Origin: a virus
DNA length: 26,438 nt
IMG/VR virus record: IMGVR_UViG_3300048010_000198
Coordinates: 1-26,438 of that record
Direction: 5' to 3' (one strand)
A program made the position numbers and the translations under genes. The notes below the pieces were generated by a model. The model saw only the letters and a program-made list of their open reading frames with translations. It made no database searches and was not told the DNA's origin. Within the stretch, counting starts at the first letter, position 1, and each line of letters starts with the position of its first letter. Of the stretch, positions 14,998 to 23,005 are shown in pieces.

Positions 14998-16636
14998 CGT
15001 CTTCTATTCCTTTCTTGCATTTGATTTGAACCTCGTCGTGAACCCAGGCTATGATCTTGGCATCAAGACCCTGCTTCCTGAGTTCCTGGTCAATGAGAAT
15101 GACCCACTTCTTACTGATCGTAGATCCAGTGTTTTGAAGTAGAGTGTTAAGAGCTGCATGAGCTGAGCGTATGTGAACCCTCTCACCAGTCAGCCCGATG
15201 AGGTATCCACGTTCAGCTGCTACCTGGACTTGCTTCTTAAGCACTGAGAATGAAGGCATGGCCTTGAAGAACTTCTCCTTAGTCTCCTTACCTGCCTTTG
15301 CACCCTTACCTAAGACTTGGCCTACCTTTAAGTCACCACCACCATATAGTAGGGTGTAGATAAACTTCTTAGCCTGGTCTCTTGTATCAAGCCCTGCAGC
15401 ATTTTGATTTGTCGTGTGGATGTCGCCATTAAGTATCTCCTTGGCATAGGCACCCTTGTCAGTAAATGCCAGGAAGTGAGCCAAGCACCTCAGCTCAAGT
15501 CCTGACAAGTCTGCACCGACTAAAGAACAATCAGCAGGAACGGTGAATAACTCACGGCACTCTTTACCAAACACGGCCTGAGTACTAGGAACCTGTGCAA
15601 GGTTTGGATACCTGTGAGCTGCTCTCAAGGTCACTGTACCTGCTGAAATGATGTTGTGACGGATGACACCGTCTTTACAAAGCCGTAGCCAAGCCTGTGA
15701 ACCCTCAGCAAGTTGACCTATACGCTTTTGGAGGAGAAACATATAGGCCAACTTCTTAGCCTCAGGGAAGGGGAGAGCTTCTAAGATTGTCTCATCAATC
15801 TGAGCATCACCTGAGGGGGTAAACTTTTTAGGCTTCCACTTATACTTTTTCTCTAAGCAGAACTGTATGTGCTTTCTGCTATTAGGGTTGAAGTCGACAA
15901 CCTTTACTTTTGTGAATGGTTGGTCTTTGACATACCCCAGTTTCTTGTTGTTGACCTTTGGGATAAACTCAGTATGAATTTCCCAAGGCTCAAACAATGT
16001 CTGAAGCTCGACTTCAAGATTAGCTCTTTCTTGAGCCAGTTTAGAATAAAGATCACCTGCCTTCCTTTCGTTGAATGTCCATCCCTCAGCTCCTATACGG
16101 TTACAAACCTCAGCTATCTGATGTTCAAAGGTTATGCTCTCCTTAGACCACTCCTGAGGAGCTAAATGCTTCCAAAGTGAGTGGGTGACTTCGACGTCCT
16201 GTTCACAATACTTCTGCATATCTTCAGACCATCTTGACCAGTCAGTAGTCTCTCCGAAGTCACCCTTCAGAAGGCCTAAACGAATACCCCAGGCTTTTAA
16301 GCTGTGGGATCCGTTTAGCTTCCGAGGGAGAACTAGGGTGGAGAAATCTGTGTTGGCTTGGTTGGCCTTAATAACTCTACTTAAGACAAGCGTGTCTAGT
16401 ACCTCTGCTTTAGTCTCGAATGTAGGGTAAACCTTTTCGATAGCAGGGATGTCAAAGTTAATAATGTTATGACCAATGATGGTGTCTGCTTTATGTAGTA
16501 GATCCAGTCCCTGCTCTATGTCAGCAGGTGGGTAGCTAAAGACTTCGTTAGTGTCGATGTCTTTAAGTACTATGCAGTGTATTTGAGTTAATGTGTCTAA
16601 TAGTCCGTCAGTCTCGATATCGAAGACTAACCTCAC
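14885..16636 (-). CDS. Family A DNA polymerase with 3'-5' proofreading exonuclease
   Basis: The product is 583 residues and replicates the phage genome. Exonuclease motifs: DIETDG (D6, E8), GHNIINFD and YCEQDVEVT. Polymerase motifs: A, ADLSGLELR with D376; B, RDQAKKFIYTLLYGGG with R419, K423 and Y427; C, WVHDE with D534. Y427 occupies the place of E. coli Phe762 and T7 Tyr526. T7 gp5 has 704 residues, so this enzyme is shorter; a thioredoxin-binding insert of T7 size is probably absent. The start codon is GTG, overlapping the MazG stop in GTGA. The gene sits between MazG and exonuclease genes in the replication operon. Confidence 0.93.
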   Translation of the reverse strand: MRLVFDIETDGLLDTLTQIHCIVLKDIDTNEVFSYPPADIEQGLDLLHKADTIIGHNIINFDIPAIEKVYPTFETKAEVLDTLVLSRVIKANQANTDFSTLVLPRKLNGSHSLKAWGIRLGLLKGDFGETTDWSRWSEDMQKYCEQDVEVTHSLWKHLAPQEWSKESITFEHQIAEVCNRIGAEGWTFNERKAGDLYSKLAQERANLEVELQTLFEPWEIHTEFIPKVNNKKLGYVKDQPFTKVKVVDFNPNSRKHIQFCLEKKYKWKPKKFTPSGDAQIDETILEALPFPEAKKLAYMFLLQKRIGQLAEGSQAWLRLCKDGVIRHNIISAGTVTLRAAHRYPNLAQVPSTQAVFGKECRELFTVPADCSLVGADLSGLELRCLAHFLAFTDKGAYAKEILNGDIHTTNQNAAGLDTRDQAKKFIYTLLYGGGDLKVGQVLGKGAKAGKETKEKFFKAMPSFSVLKKQVQVAAERGYLIGLTGERVHIRSAHAALNTLLQNTGSTISKKWVILIDQELRKQGLDAKIIAWVHDEVQIKCKKGIEDDVGDITRRMAKETGDYFNFKIPIASEYTIGNNWSETH

Positions 16637-16995
16637 CTATTGTCACCTGATCCTGTGAGTTTGTTTCTCTCTCTTCTAGATGATAGCTTGTTAAGGTTCA
16701 TTTCAGCTACTTCTGATAAGTCATACTGAAGCTCATCGGCAATCAATGCTAAATACCAAAGGCAGTCACCTAGCTCCTTCATGATCTCTATCTTAGTAGT
16801 AGAAGGAAGCCTATATAAGTCGTTGTCGGTGTCTCTTACAATCTTCTTAATTTTATCAGCGACCTCACCACTTTCGGATAACAATCCTAAGACAGGGTAT
16901 AAGACATGCATGCTGTCGCCATGGCTAAACTTCTCTTTGTAGATAGCATAACGAGCAGCTAACTCCTGGTATTCATCAAGTGATAATCGGTTCAT
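16633..16995 (-). CDS. mazG: MazG-like nucleotide pyrophosphohydrolase
   Basis: The product is 120 residues. YPVLGLLSESGEVADKIKK and IEIMKELGDCLWYLALIADEL give the ExxE...ExxD metal-binding signature of all-alpha NTP pyrophosphatases. The family hydrolyses nucleoside triphosphates. In phages it may clean the dNTP pool or alter (p)ppGpp-type signalling; which applies here is not visible. It is the single-domain form. The ATG overlaps the upstream stop by 4 nt and the stop overlaps the polymerase GTG, placing it firmly in the replication operon. Confidence 0.88.
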   Translation of the reverse strand: MNRLSLDEYQELAARYAIYKEKFSHGDSMHVLYPVLGLLSESGEVADKIKKIVRDTDNDLYRLPSTTKIEIMKELGDCLWYLALIADELQYDLSEVAEMNLNKLSSRRERNKLTGSGDNR

Positions 16996-17183
16996 CGATT
17001 GCTGCTCCTTCTAAAAATTGGCTCTTGTTCTTTTTCTGCCCTGGGGTCATCCAGGAACACCTCTTCTAGAGGATCGACCTCTACGTTCTTCCTCTTTTGA
17101 AGCTGCTGAGGTAAGTCTTTGAGTTCTGAGGCATGTAAAGCCCAGTTGCTTCCCTTACGTCTTTCTCCAGTTATCTGTGCCAT
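16992..17183 (-). CDS. 63-aa charged hypothetical protein
   Basis: The product is strongly charged, with a basic first half (ERRKGSNWALHASELKDL), an acidic middle (DPLEEVFLDDPRAEKEQE) and a basic end. It looks partly disordered and has no membrane segment. AAGGAGAG lies 4-5 nt before the ATG, and its stop overlaps the MazG ATG. No family is recognised. Confidence 0.6.
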   Translation of the reverse strand: MAQITGERRKGSNWALHASELKDLPQQLQKRKNVEVDPLEEVFLDDPRAEKEQEPIFRRSSNR

Positions 17184-17196
17184 TATTCTCTCCTTA

Positions 17197-17472
17197 TTAA
17201 TGTTGATATTGTTTGTCGTATTTGATCTTTGCTATCTCTCTAAACTGCAGGGCAAACAGAAGTGCCTTAATGACGTTTTTGAAGTAGATAGGCTGTATAG
17301 GGTCATGAAAGACTTTGGATCTATTGTTAAGAGTTTGTATTGGCTTAACCATCCACTTCGATGGTTTTGCATGTGTCTTTGTTACTAACAGTGTGTAATT
17401 AGTGTAGGGGTGGTAACGGTATAAGCCGTAGACCATATCTTCTATTAGTTTTCTGTTCTCTTTACTAAACAT
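17197..17472 (-). CDS. 91-aa basic hypothetical protein
   Basis: The ATG at 17472 is chosen because AAGGA lies 8 nt upstream and it starts 19 nt after the primase-helicase stop. A longer in-frame start (17610) would run deep into that gene. The protein is basic and aromatic (YGLYRYHPYTNYTLLVTKTH, then KPSKWMVKPIQTL and an IKALLFALQFREIAKIKY helix). It could bind nucleic acid, but no motif proves this. No family is recognised. Confidence 0.55.
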   Translation of the reverse strand: MFSKENRKLIEDMVYGLYRYHPYTNYTLLVTKTHAKPSKWMVKPIQTLNNRSKVFHDPIQPIYFKNVIKALLFALQFREIAKIKYDKQYQH

Positions 17473-17491
17473 AAGTCTTTCCTTCTTTTCT

Positions 17492-19075
17492 CTAGAATAT
17501 CTCTGACGTAGGTAGTAGCCGTCCTGTTTCACGGTTGTAGCTAACGCCACCTGCATTACCGACTTCACCTGTAAATCTATTCTTAAGTATGTGAATGAAC
17601 CTGCTGTCACCGTCTGAATCTTCAGGGTCTACCTGGAGTGACAGACATATGTCAGACAGTTGAGCAATGGCGTGTGAGCCTCTTAGCTGACCCAGTCTGA
17701 CCTTAGCCCCATCCTCATGACCCTTGTCACCCTCAGGTCGTCTGAGGTGAGACACAAGTATAAGGCCTATGTCTAACTCCTGGACTAGTGTCCTGAGCTT
17801 AGTCATGGCACGGTCAATCATCTTACGCTCATCACCGTTATCCATGCCTGATATAAGTATTGAGATGTGGTCAAGTATGATCCACTTGATGTCCAGGGCT
17901 TTTGCCATGTACTGGATACGCTGACATATTAACTCGACGTCAGAAGAACCAAAGTGGTCATATAAGAATATCTCAGGCTTACCTTCAAACATAGTATCAA
18001 AGCCACTGCTGATCTCTTCATCAGTTGCCATTGACCTGTCTACAGTAATGTTCTTGTTCATGTGAATACCGACTAAACCAAGCATGGTTCTTCGGTTGCT
18101 TTCCTCTAGCATAATCATGCCGATCTTATGGTCACTTTGCTGAAGGCTGTAGGCAATCTCCCTAACCAGGGTAGACTTACCAATACCACTACCTGCACAG
18201 ACCGTAACAAGCTCAGAGGTTCTTAGACCCTTGGTTATCTCATTAAGCCTGGGGTAGGGGTAGTTGATAGCAGATTGCTCATTATTAGTAAGCATGTCTG
18301 ACTTAAGATCACATGAGCTTATGATACCATCAGGCCTGAAAGACCTAGCCTGGAATATAGCTGAGATAATCTCATCAGCCTTACCCTTCATAAGGCATTC
18401 ATTCGCATCCTTATGGGGAAGATTGGCAATCTTAACCTTACCAACTGGAAGCAACTCAGCTGCGATGTGAACTGCTTTTTGACCTGCATCATCCATGTCG
18501 AACATAAGAACTATCTCATCAAAGTTGTTGATGTAGTCCCAGTTCTTCTTGATGCTTGAGGCTGCTGAAGCTGCCCCAGTTGGTAGGGATACTGTAGCCC
18601 ACTTATGACCCTGTACCTGGGAGATTGTCATTGCATCTATTTCGCCTTCTGCAATAACTAACTTCTTACCAGTTGACCATAAGTGTGAACCATAGAGTGT
18701 CATCTTAGATGCATCACCTATGATGCTAAAGTTCTTGTTCTTGTCTCTAACCTTTTGTGCAACAGCCTTACCTGTGGTGTCTCTGTAGACAGCAAGCTCT
18801 AGGTCTTTATGACATAGGTAGCTAAACTTTCTACATGTCTCTTCTGTAAGGCCTCTGTGTTTTAGGCTTCTTATATCACCCTTAAGCAGCTCTTTAACAA
18901 ACTTGTTGCTCTTAGGCTTAATAGTGGTGAGATCTGCCTTTTTGTAAACAGGCTGTGTGGTTTTGTTACATGAGTAGCAATGTGTATGACCGTCGTCATA
19001 GACACCTAATGCATCTGAAGAGCCACAGTCAGAACAGGGTTCCTTCCTCAGCTCTGTTGATTTTGGTAAATGCAT
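17492..19075 (-). CDS. Bifunctional primase-helicase, T7 gp4-like
   Basis: The product is 527 residues and unwinds the fork and makes primers. An N-terminal zinc finger is formed by C14, C17, C33 and C36 and reads the template. The Toprim primase core shows IAEGEIDAMT (E143) and LMFDMDDAG (D193, D195). The DnaB-type helicase domain has Walker A GSGIGKST (295-302), EESNRR, Walker B IILDHISIL, and LVSHLRRPEG followed by LRGSHAIAQLSD. T7 gp4A is 566 residues, so length fits. The Zn domain shows it is the full primase form. AAGGAGAG lies just before the ATG. It follows endonuclease I as in T7-type early/middle gene sets. Confidence 0.93.
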   Translation of the reverse strand: MHLPKSTELRKEPCSDCGSSDALGVYDDGHTHCYSCNKTTQPVYKKADLTTIKPKSNKFVKELLKGDIRSLKHRGLTEETCRKFSYLCHKDLELAVYRDTTGKAVAQKVRDKNKNFSIIGDASKMTLYGSHLWSTGKKLVIAEGEIDAMTISQVQGHKWATVSLPTGAASAASSIKKNWDYINNFDEIVLMFDMDDAGQKAVHIAAELLPVGKVKIANLPHKDANECLMKGKADEIISAIFQARSFRPDGIISSCDLKSDMLTNNEQSAINYPYPRLNEITKGLRTSELVTVCAGSGIGKSTLVREIAYSLQQSDHKIGMIMLEESNRRTMLGLVGIHMNKNITVDRSMATDEEISSGFDTMFEGKPEIFLYDHFGSSDVELICQRIQYMAKALDIKWIILDHISILISGMDNGDERKMIDRAMTKLRTLVQELDIGLILVSHLRRPEGDKGHEDGAKVRLGQLRGSHAIAQLSDICLSLQVDPEDSDGDSRFIHILKNRFTGEVGNAGGVSYNRETGRLLPTSEIF

Positions 19076-19086
19076 TAGTCTCTCCT

Positions 19087-19566
19087 TTATAATAAATCAC
19101 CGTGTAGTCCCATGGGTGGTGGGTGTCCTTCGTTCAGCCATTCCTCAGGGATAAACCTATGGGCAAACTTAAAACCATTTGCCCTGCAGAAGTCTGCATA
19201 GGTTGTCTTCGATCCCTTGTAGATCTTTGAGTTTTGGTTAGAGAAAACAAACCTGATGTCTAACTCAGGGTGCTGCTCCTTGATCAATAGATGTTTCTGT
19301 CTATCGGCAGTCACGAAGCGACCCTTGGTTTCGACATAAAAAAAGCCACCAATCTTAGGCAGCTTAAAGTCAGGTGTGTATGTGCTTTGCCGAGGGGGGT
19401 GGGTGTATTTGATCTTATCAGTTTCGTAGTAGACCTTTAAGTCAGCCTTACGAATTTGTTCACTAATCTTATCTTCTAACCCTGACCTGTATCCTCTTAC
19501 TAAAGCACCTCTAGAATGTATAGGATGAAGCACCAGTTTCGTCTTCCTCGTTTTGATTACTCTCAT
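19087..19566 (-). CDS. Endonuclease I (Holliday junction resolvase), T7 gp3-like
   Basis: The product is 159 residues. The T7 endonuclease I signature is complete: YRSGLEDKI with E31, STYTPDFKLP with D66, and FYVETKG with E79 and K81, followed by KHLLIKEQHPELDIRFVFS. T7 gp3 resolves branched DNA before packaging and helps break down host DNA. The ATG at 19566 is chosen because GAGGAG lies 7 nt upstream. A TTG two codons earlier is the only longer option. The N-terminus, about 10 residues longer than in T7, overlaps the SSB 3' end by 56 nt in another frame. Confidence 0.92.
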   Translation of the reverse strand: MRVIKTRKTKLVLHPIHSRGALVRGYRSGLEDKISEQIRKADLKVYYETDKIKYTHPPRQSTYTPDFKLPKIGGFFYVETKGRFVTADRQKHLLIKEQHPELDIRFVFSNQNSKIYKGSKTTYADFCRANGFKFAHRFIPEEWLNEGHPPPMGLHGDLL

Positions 19567-20056
19567 TGTCAAACTCCTCGGCTACAAATCCATCTTCCAT
19601 GGCCTCGAAGCCATCTGTTCCACTGCCAGTCTGTGACACTGGTTCAATAATTTGTACTTTGGTTAGTCTTAGTGAAATGCCGTTGTTACCTGTAACAGTG
19701 TAAGGGCTAACAACTCCACCAATCTTAATCACTGATCCACCGAATAGGTTAGGTGGGTTGTTGACGACCTGACCCTTTGAATCAAAAAACTTAGGCTGAA
19801 ACTTTGACTTAGCTATGATTGACATCATGCCAGTCTCTTCATCAATCTTGTAAGGCATCCTGGCAGTACCTGCCTTTTTACCAAACTCATCCTGAGCCAC
19901 TTCCTTTAATTGATCTATAAGGTGTTTTGCCTGGTCTTGAGGAACCAATAGGTTTGTCTTGTACACGCCTTCAGGGTCAAATTGGGTATCAGCCTTATTG
20001 AGCCATGGGTATTGTGCTGTTCCCTTATGGGTAACGAATGTCTGTCTTTGAGCCAT
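19511..20056 (-). CDS. ssb: Single-stranded DNA-binding protein, T7 gp2.5-like
   Basis: The product is 181 residues from MAQRQTF. YPWLNKADTQFDPEGVYKTN resembles the gp2.5/marine phage SSB core. FGGSVIKIGGVVSPYTV, GISLRLTKVQIIEP and other strands complete an OB-fold. The C-terminal tail is acidic (EEFDNESNQNEEDETG) and ends in Phe, as in gp2.5, where it contacts polymerase and helicase. GGAG lies 7 nt before the ATG. A longer in-frame start at 20107 would run through the preceding 50-aa gene and is rejected. Confidence 0.85.
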   Translation of the reverse strand: MAQRQTFVTHKGTAQYPWLNKADTQFDPEGVYKTNLLVPQDQAKHLIDQLKEVAQDEFGKKAGTARMPYKIDEETGMMSIIAKSKFQPKFFDSKGQVVNNPPNLFGGSVIKIGGVVSPYTVTGNNGISLRLTKVQIIEPVSQTGSGTDGFEAMEDGFVAEEFDNESNQNEEDETGASSYTF

Positions 20057-20057
20057 T

Positions 20058-20210
20058 CTAACTCTCCTTTTCTTGTTGTTGTTGATTTGTTTGATATTTA
20101 GAAACATCTATACCAAGTTGCTTAGCCTGTTCTAGAACGTGCTTAGGTATCTCTTGACCACGTTCATGACATAGACAAGCTATACCAAGCACCCTTTCTC
20201 TTGGATGCAT
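20058..20210 (-). CDS. 50-aa small protein preceding SSB
   Basis: This frame begins 42 nt after the promoter at 20253-20270 and its TAG ends 1 nt before the SSB ATG. AAAGG precedes the ATG. The peptide forms one or two helices (HPRERVLGIACLCHERGQEI, then HVLEQAKQLGIDV) with a Gln-rich end, where the SSB ribosome site lies. Two Cys (C12, C14) and two His are present, but not in a clear zinc pattern. It is the first gene after a phage promoter. No family is recognised. Confidence 0.6.
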   Translation of the reverse strand: MHPRERVLGIACLCHERGQEIPKHVLEQAKQLGIDVSKYQTNQQQQEKES

Positions 20211-20252
20211 GGGTTACCTTTCTCGTTAATTTTGGTTTAGTAGTTTCTCAAT

Positions 20253-20270
20253 GGGTGGACACAAAACTTT
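20253..20270 (-). promoter_or_regulatory. Predicted phage RNA polymerase promoter for the DNA-metabolism operon
   Basis: AAAGTTTTGTGTCCACCC is identical to the copies at 22775 and 11236 and is followed by ATTGAGAAA. It overlaps the last 2 nt of the RNA polymerase stop codon. It would drive the SSB-to-DUF1289 operon. Confidence 0.7.
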
Positions 20271-22743
20271 AACAGAAGCAATATCGACTGTCTTTTATGT
20301 CCTCTAAAACCAGTTTACCTTTCTTTGGAATTGAAGGTAGCTCTACCTTTGAGGGGTCTGTGAACTGGTTTATATTTTGCTTAAGTATACTGTCATAAAG
20401 ACAGAAATCTGTATAAAGCTCAATAAATGAACTTCTTATGATTTCGTATAACTTTTGAGTGTCTGCAGCTGTGGTTGCAAAGCTGTCATGAATGAGGAAG
20501 TACTCCTGTATATTGGCCTGTAATCCATTTAAGACAGTCAGCAGTAAGTGAGCTGCATCCATTGAGTGTATGACATTAGGTGATACTGCCGAAGCTGACT
20601 TAGCCTTATCAACAGCTCTAAGAGGCTTGTCTCTTAAAGATATCTGACTACGAACATTCTTAAACAAAGTCCTGTCGTAGAGGTAAACCTTGATTTCCTT
20701 GGTGGTAAACTTAGTGTAGCTCTGTAGCACAGGAAATCCTACAGGTGTCTTCCACCTCATGTGTTTATTCTCATGAGCTAGAAGCCTGGCTAGTGTCTTG
20801 AAAAACTTCATACCCTCAGACGCTCCAGTTATAACCTGGTTCACTGCTTGCCAATTTGCCTTTGCCAGGTAGTTAGCAGCTGCAAAGCCTTGGTCTTCTC
20901 CAAAGGGGTGTTTGTCGTATACACCTGCAAGTACATCATCAGCCAAGGGTCTCATAGTATCCTCAACTATCTGATCCTTAAAACCATAGACTTCACTTGA
21001 ATAACCAAATGTCATGACGTTACGCTTTACAAGCTTACGGTTAACACCATGCTTAAGCCAAGCCCTGGCTAACTCCTCATCCTTTGCCTTCTCATTAAAG
21101 ATACTGTTAACAACGTCAGCCACCTCCTGGTAGATATCCTGGGGGTTGTTATCAGGTACCAGGTTAACTAAAGCACCGTCTTTCTCCTGGAGACTAGCAG
21201 CTGAGTAGTGTTGAATACCACTGTTACTACCGTCTAGGGATATCGGTAGGCCACTTGTAGAGCCTTCACCCTCGACCAGGTACTTAAAGTAAGCCTGGCA
21301 AGCTGCTAGGAAGCAGAAGGGTTTGTCAGCCTTAGACCAAAAGTCAAAGGTAGCCTTGTAGTCCTGGGCAACCTCAATAATCTTATCTGTGTTGTCGTTA
21401 ACCCACTTGATCCTGTCTAGCATAGGCTTCTTGGAGACCTTGTCGAAGTCACCAGTGTTAGCCACTTGTATGGCTATCCAGTAGAACGCCTTTTCATCGA
21501 CCTTCTTCTCATTAGCGAACTCAAACATAGCCTTTATGTGTTCGTCTCTGTGGTGTGAGAAGTGAGGTATAGGGTATATACGACCACGGTGACAGAAGTT
21601 ATGAGGTAAATAGAATTGGTCGTATTCCATTAGCTCCTTGGCAACCTTTAAGTCCTGGAGCATCACCGACCTTTGACCATCAATCTGCCTGTTCTTGATA
21701 ACTATGTTTTTATTCTTAATCCTTATGCCCTTCTTCTGCTCAGCAGTAAGGCTGTCAAAGTCTTCTACTTTATCAGGGGTCTCTATGTATGCCCTGGTAG
21801 GAAACTTACCGAAAGACTTGTCGTTTACCCAACACCACTCAACTGCCTCAACTATAGTTGGGTTAAGCTTCATAGGAGTCCGTTGGACAGCGTTTAGGGC
21901 GTCTATGGCAGGTTGTATACTACCGTCATCAAAGCCACGCTGTACGGCCTTCTGAAGGGCAGTAGGGACGTATCCCTTAACGAGTTTTACCTGTTGTGAT
22001 AAGGCCTCGTCCATGTAGCAGCCAGTGTTAAATGAAGTCCAGTCTTTAGGCTTCACTGTCATAGGTGCAAACAATGGGCTAGACCAACTCTCGTCAAAGT
22101 CTAACTCAGAAAGTCTTAAGGATGCATCAGGTAGCAGTCCTATTTTCTTAAGGGTCTTGTTCTTAAGTGTAGTTTCCCACACGTCAAATATACCTGATAC
22201 CCTGAGTATTGAGTTGAGTACTGGTGTACCGACAATAACTCTCCTCTTGTCATCCCACTTATCATACTCAAACCCTGCCTTGGCAGCTATAGACTTAGCT
22301 GCTTTTACTCTATGGCGTTCACTTGAGTGATCTTTAGTGACTTTAGTTTCAATTCTTTTAGCTAATCTTTTGTTAAAGTCCCTTAGCTTTATGTTAAAGA
22401 TCTCCATTTCAATCTTCTGACCAATAGTAGATACAGCTCTCGTAAGTGTTTGGTTACGACCTACAGCATCAAACATAGATACTAAACCGACATAACTAAT
22501 TATATCGACATCAACATCCTTTAGTTCATGATACCAAGATGGCTGTCTACCACTTCCACTTTTACTGACCACATCTATAGTAGACTTAAGGTCTTTAGCT
22601 ACTGTAGCCTGTACTTCAGATATAAGTCTCTGTGGGTTATTTTGTATGGAAGTAGTCGTAATCTTCTCAGACCTCTTAAGATAACGGTCACGACCTTCCG
22701 TTATCATTTGTCTTTCTCTTTGTAATTCTCTTATTGTACTCAA
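20269..22743 (-). CDS. Single-subunit T7-type RNA polymerase
   Basis: The product is 824 residues (T7 gp1 is 883) and transcribes the phage genes from phage-specific promoters. Catalytic motifs: DGSNSGIQHYSA with D504, KRNVMTFGYSS with K573 and Y581, and HDSFAT with D753, equivalent to T7 D537, K631, Y639 and D812. CHRGRIYP also matches the family. The C-terminus YCFC replaces the FAFA foot of T7. The start is TTG at 22743, 6 nt after AAAAGGAG; the next ATG (residue 13) has no comparable site. It lies directly downstream of a copy of the promoter it presumably recognises, which suggests self-amplifying transcription. Confidence 0.95.
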   Translation of the reverse strand: MSTIRELQRERQMITEGRDRYLKRSEKITTTSIQNNPQRLISEVQATVAKDLKSTIDVVSKSGSGRQPSWYHELKDVDVDIISYVGLVSMFDAVGRNQTLTRAVSTIGQKIEMEIFNIKLRDFNKRLAKRIETKVTKDHSSERHRVKAAKSIAAKAGFEYDKWDDKRRVIVGTPVLNSILRVSGIFDVWETTLKNKTLKKIGLLPDASLRLSELDFDESWSSPLFAPMTVKPKDWTSFNTGCYMDEALSQQVKLVKGYVPTALQKAVQRGFDDGSIQPAIDALNAVQRTPMKLNPTIVEAVEWCWVNDKSFGKFPTRAYIETPDKVEDFDSLTAEQKKGIRIKNKNIVIKNRQIDGQRSVMLQDLKVAKELMEYDQFYLPHNFCHRGRIYPIPHFSHHRDEHIKAMFEFANEKKVDEKAFYWIAIQVANTGDFDKVSKKPMLDRIKWVNDNTDKIIEVAQDYKATFDFWSKADKPFCFLAACQAYFKYLVEGEGSTSGLPISLDGSNSGIQHYSAASLQEKDGALVNLVPDNNPQDIYQEVADVVNSIFNEKAKDEELARAWLKHGVNRKLVKRNVMTFGYSSEVYGFKDQIVEDTMRPLADDVLAGVYDKHPFGEDQGFAAANYLAKANWQAVNQVITGASEGMKFFKTLARLLAHENKHMRWKTPVGFPVLQSYTKFTTKEIKVYLYDRTLFKNVRSQISLRDKPLRAVDKAKSASAVSPNVIHSMDAAHLLLTVLNGLQANIQEYFLIHDSFATTAADTQKLYEIIRSSFIELYTDFCLYDSILKQNINQFTDPSKVELPSIPKKGKLVLEDIKDSRYCFC

Positions 22744-22769
22744 TTATCTCTCCTTTTTACCCAAGTTCT

Positions 22770-22874
22770 CTAATGGGTGGACACAAAACTTTCTTTACTA
22801 AAAACCAGACTATTTACAGTTAGTTGGTTCATCCGTTGTTGTGTCCTTAGTGGACTGTTTGAGACTATAGTCAT
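22770..22874 (-). CDS. Candidate 34-aa leader peptide upstream of RNA polymerase
   Basis: An ATG at 22874 has AAAGGA 6-7 nt upstream in an otherwise gene-free gap. The frame has 34 codons and runs through the phage promoter at 22775-22792, ending at a TAG just after it. The peptide is Ser/Thr/Asn/Gln-rich (SNSPLRTQQRMNQLTVNS) with no recognisable motif. The good ribosome site is the only support. Confidence 0.3.
   Translation of the reverse strand: MTIVSNSPLRTQQRMNQLTVNSLVFSKESFVSTH
22775..22792 (-). promoter_or_regulatory. Predicted phage RNA polymerase promoter upstream of the RNA polymerase gene
   Basis: AAAGTTTTGTGTCCACCC, identical to two other copies, is followed by ATTAGAGAA. It lies 32 bp before the TTG start of the polymerase. 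Initiation at the purine-rich AGAG step would give a leader of about 25 nt. Confidence 0.7.
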
Positions 22875-22892
22875 TCAACTTCCTTTCTTCTT

Positions 22893-23005
22893 AAATTATG
22901 CTCTACGAATCATGAGAACAAAAGTGCAACATTAAGGGTATTGTCGTAATACTAAATTGCAATAGTATAATTTATTTTTTTTAACCTTTTTCATAAGCTA
23001 TTGAT
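22893..23005 (-). promoter_or_regulatory. AT-rich regulatory gap, probable host-type promoter(s) for the polymerase operon
   Basis: This very AT-rich stretch lies between the RHH gene and the polymerase gene. The minus strand has TATACT at 22969-22964 and CATAAT at 22900-22895 as -10-like boxes. The latter has TTGTTC 15 nt upstream, and no strong -35 is seen for the former. A host promoter is expected here because a phage must make its own polymerase first. A TATAAT also occurs on the plus strand at 22966-22971. No gene is seen in it. Confidence 0.35.
22949..22968. repeat. Inverted repeat ATACTA-N8-TAGTAT, possible operator
   Basis: Two 6-bp arms are separated by 8 bp around TTGCAA, and the right arm overlaps the minus-strand TATACT box. 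A dimer of a ribbon-helix-helix protein such as that encoded just upstream could bind here and block the promoter. This is inferred from position and symmetry alone. Confidence 0.4.

Noticed and set aside
17197-17610. Longer 137-aa form of the 91-aa gene
   Set aside because: The extra 46 codons lie mostly in the primase-helicase gene, while the internal ATG at 17472 has its own ribosome site.
19511-20107. Longer SSB start at 20107
   Set aside because: It would translate through the 50-aa gene in another frame. The start at 20056 has a strong GGAG site and gives the usual N-terminus.
22766-22792. Reading the 18-base repeats as plus-strand promoters starting at GGG (TAATGGGTGGAC)
   Set aside because: That would transcribe against every gene in the window. 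The minus orientation puts each copy upstream of an operon and aligns better with the T7-class layout.
22949-22985. Plus-strand terminator formed by the ATACTA/TAGTAT stem and the following T run
   Set aside because: The stem is only six weak AT-rich pairs and no plus-strand gene leads into it. An operator role is more plausible.
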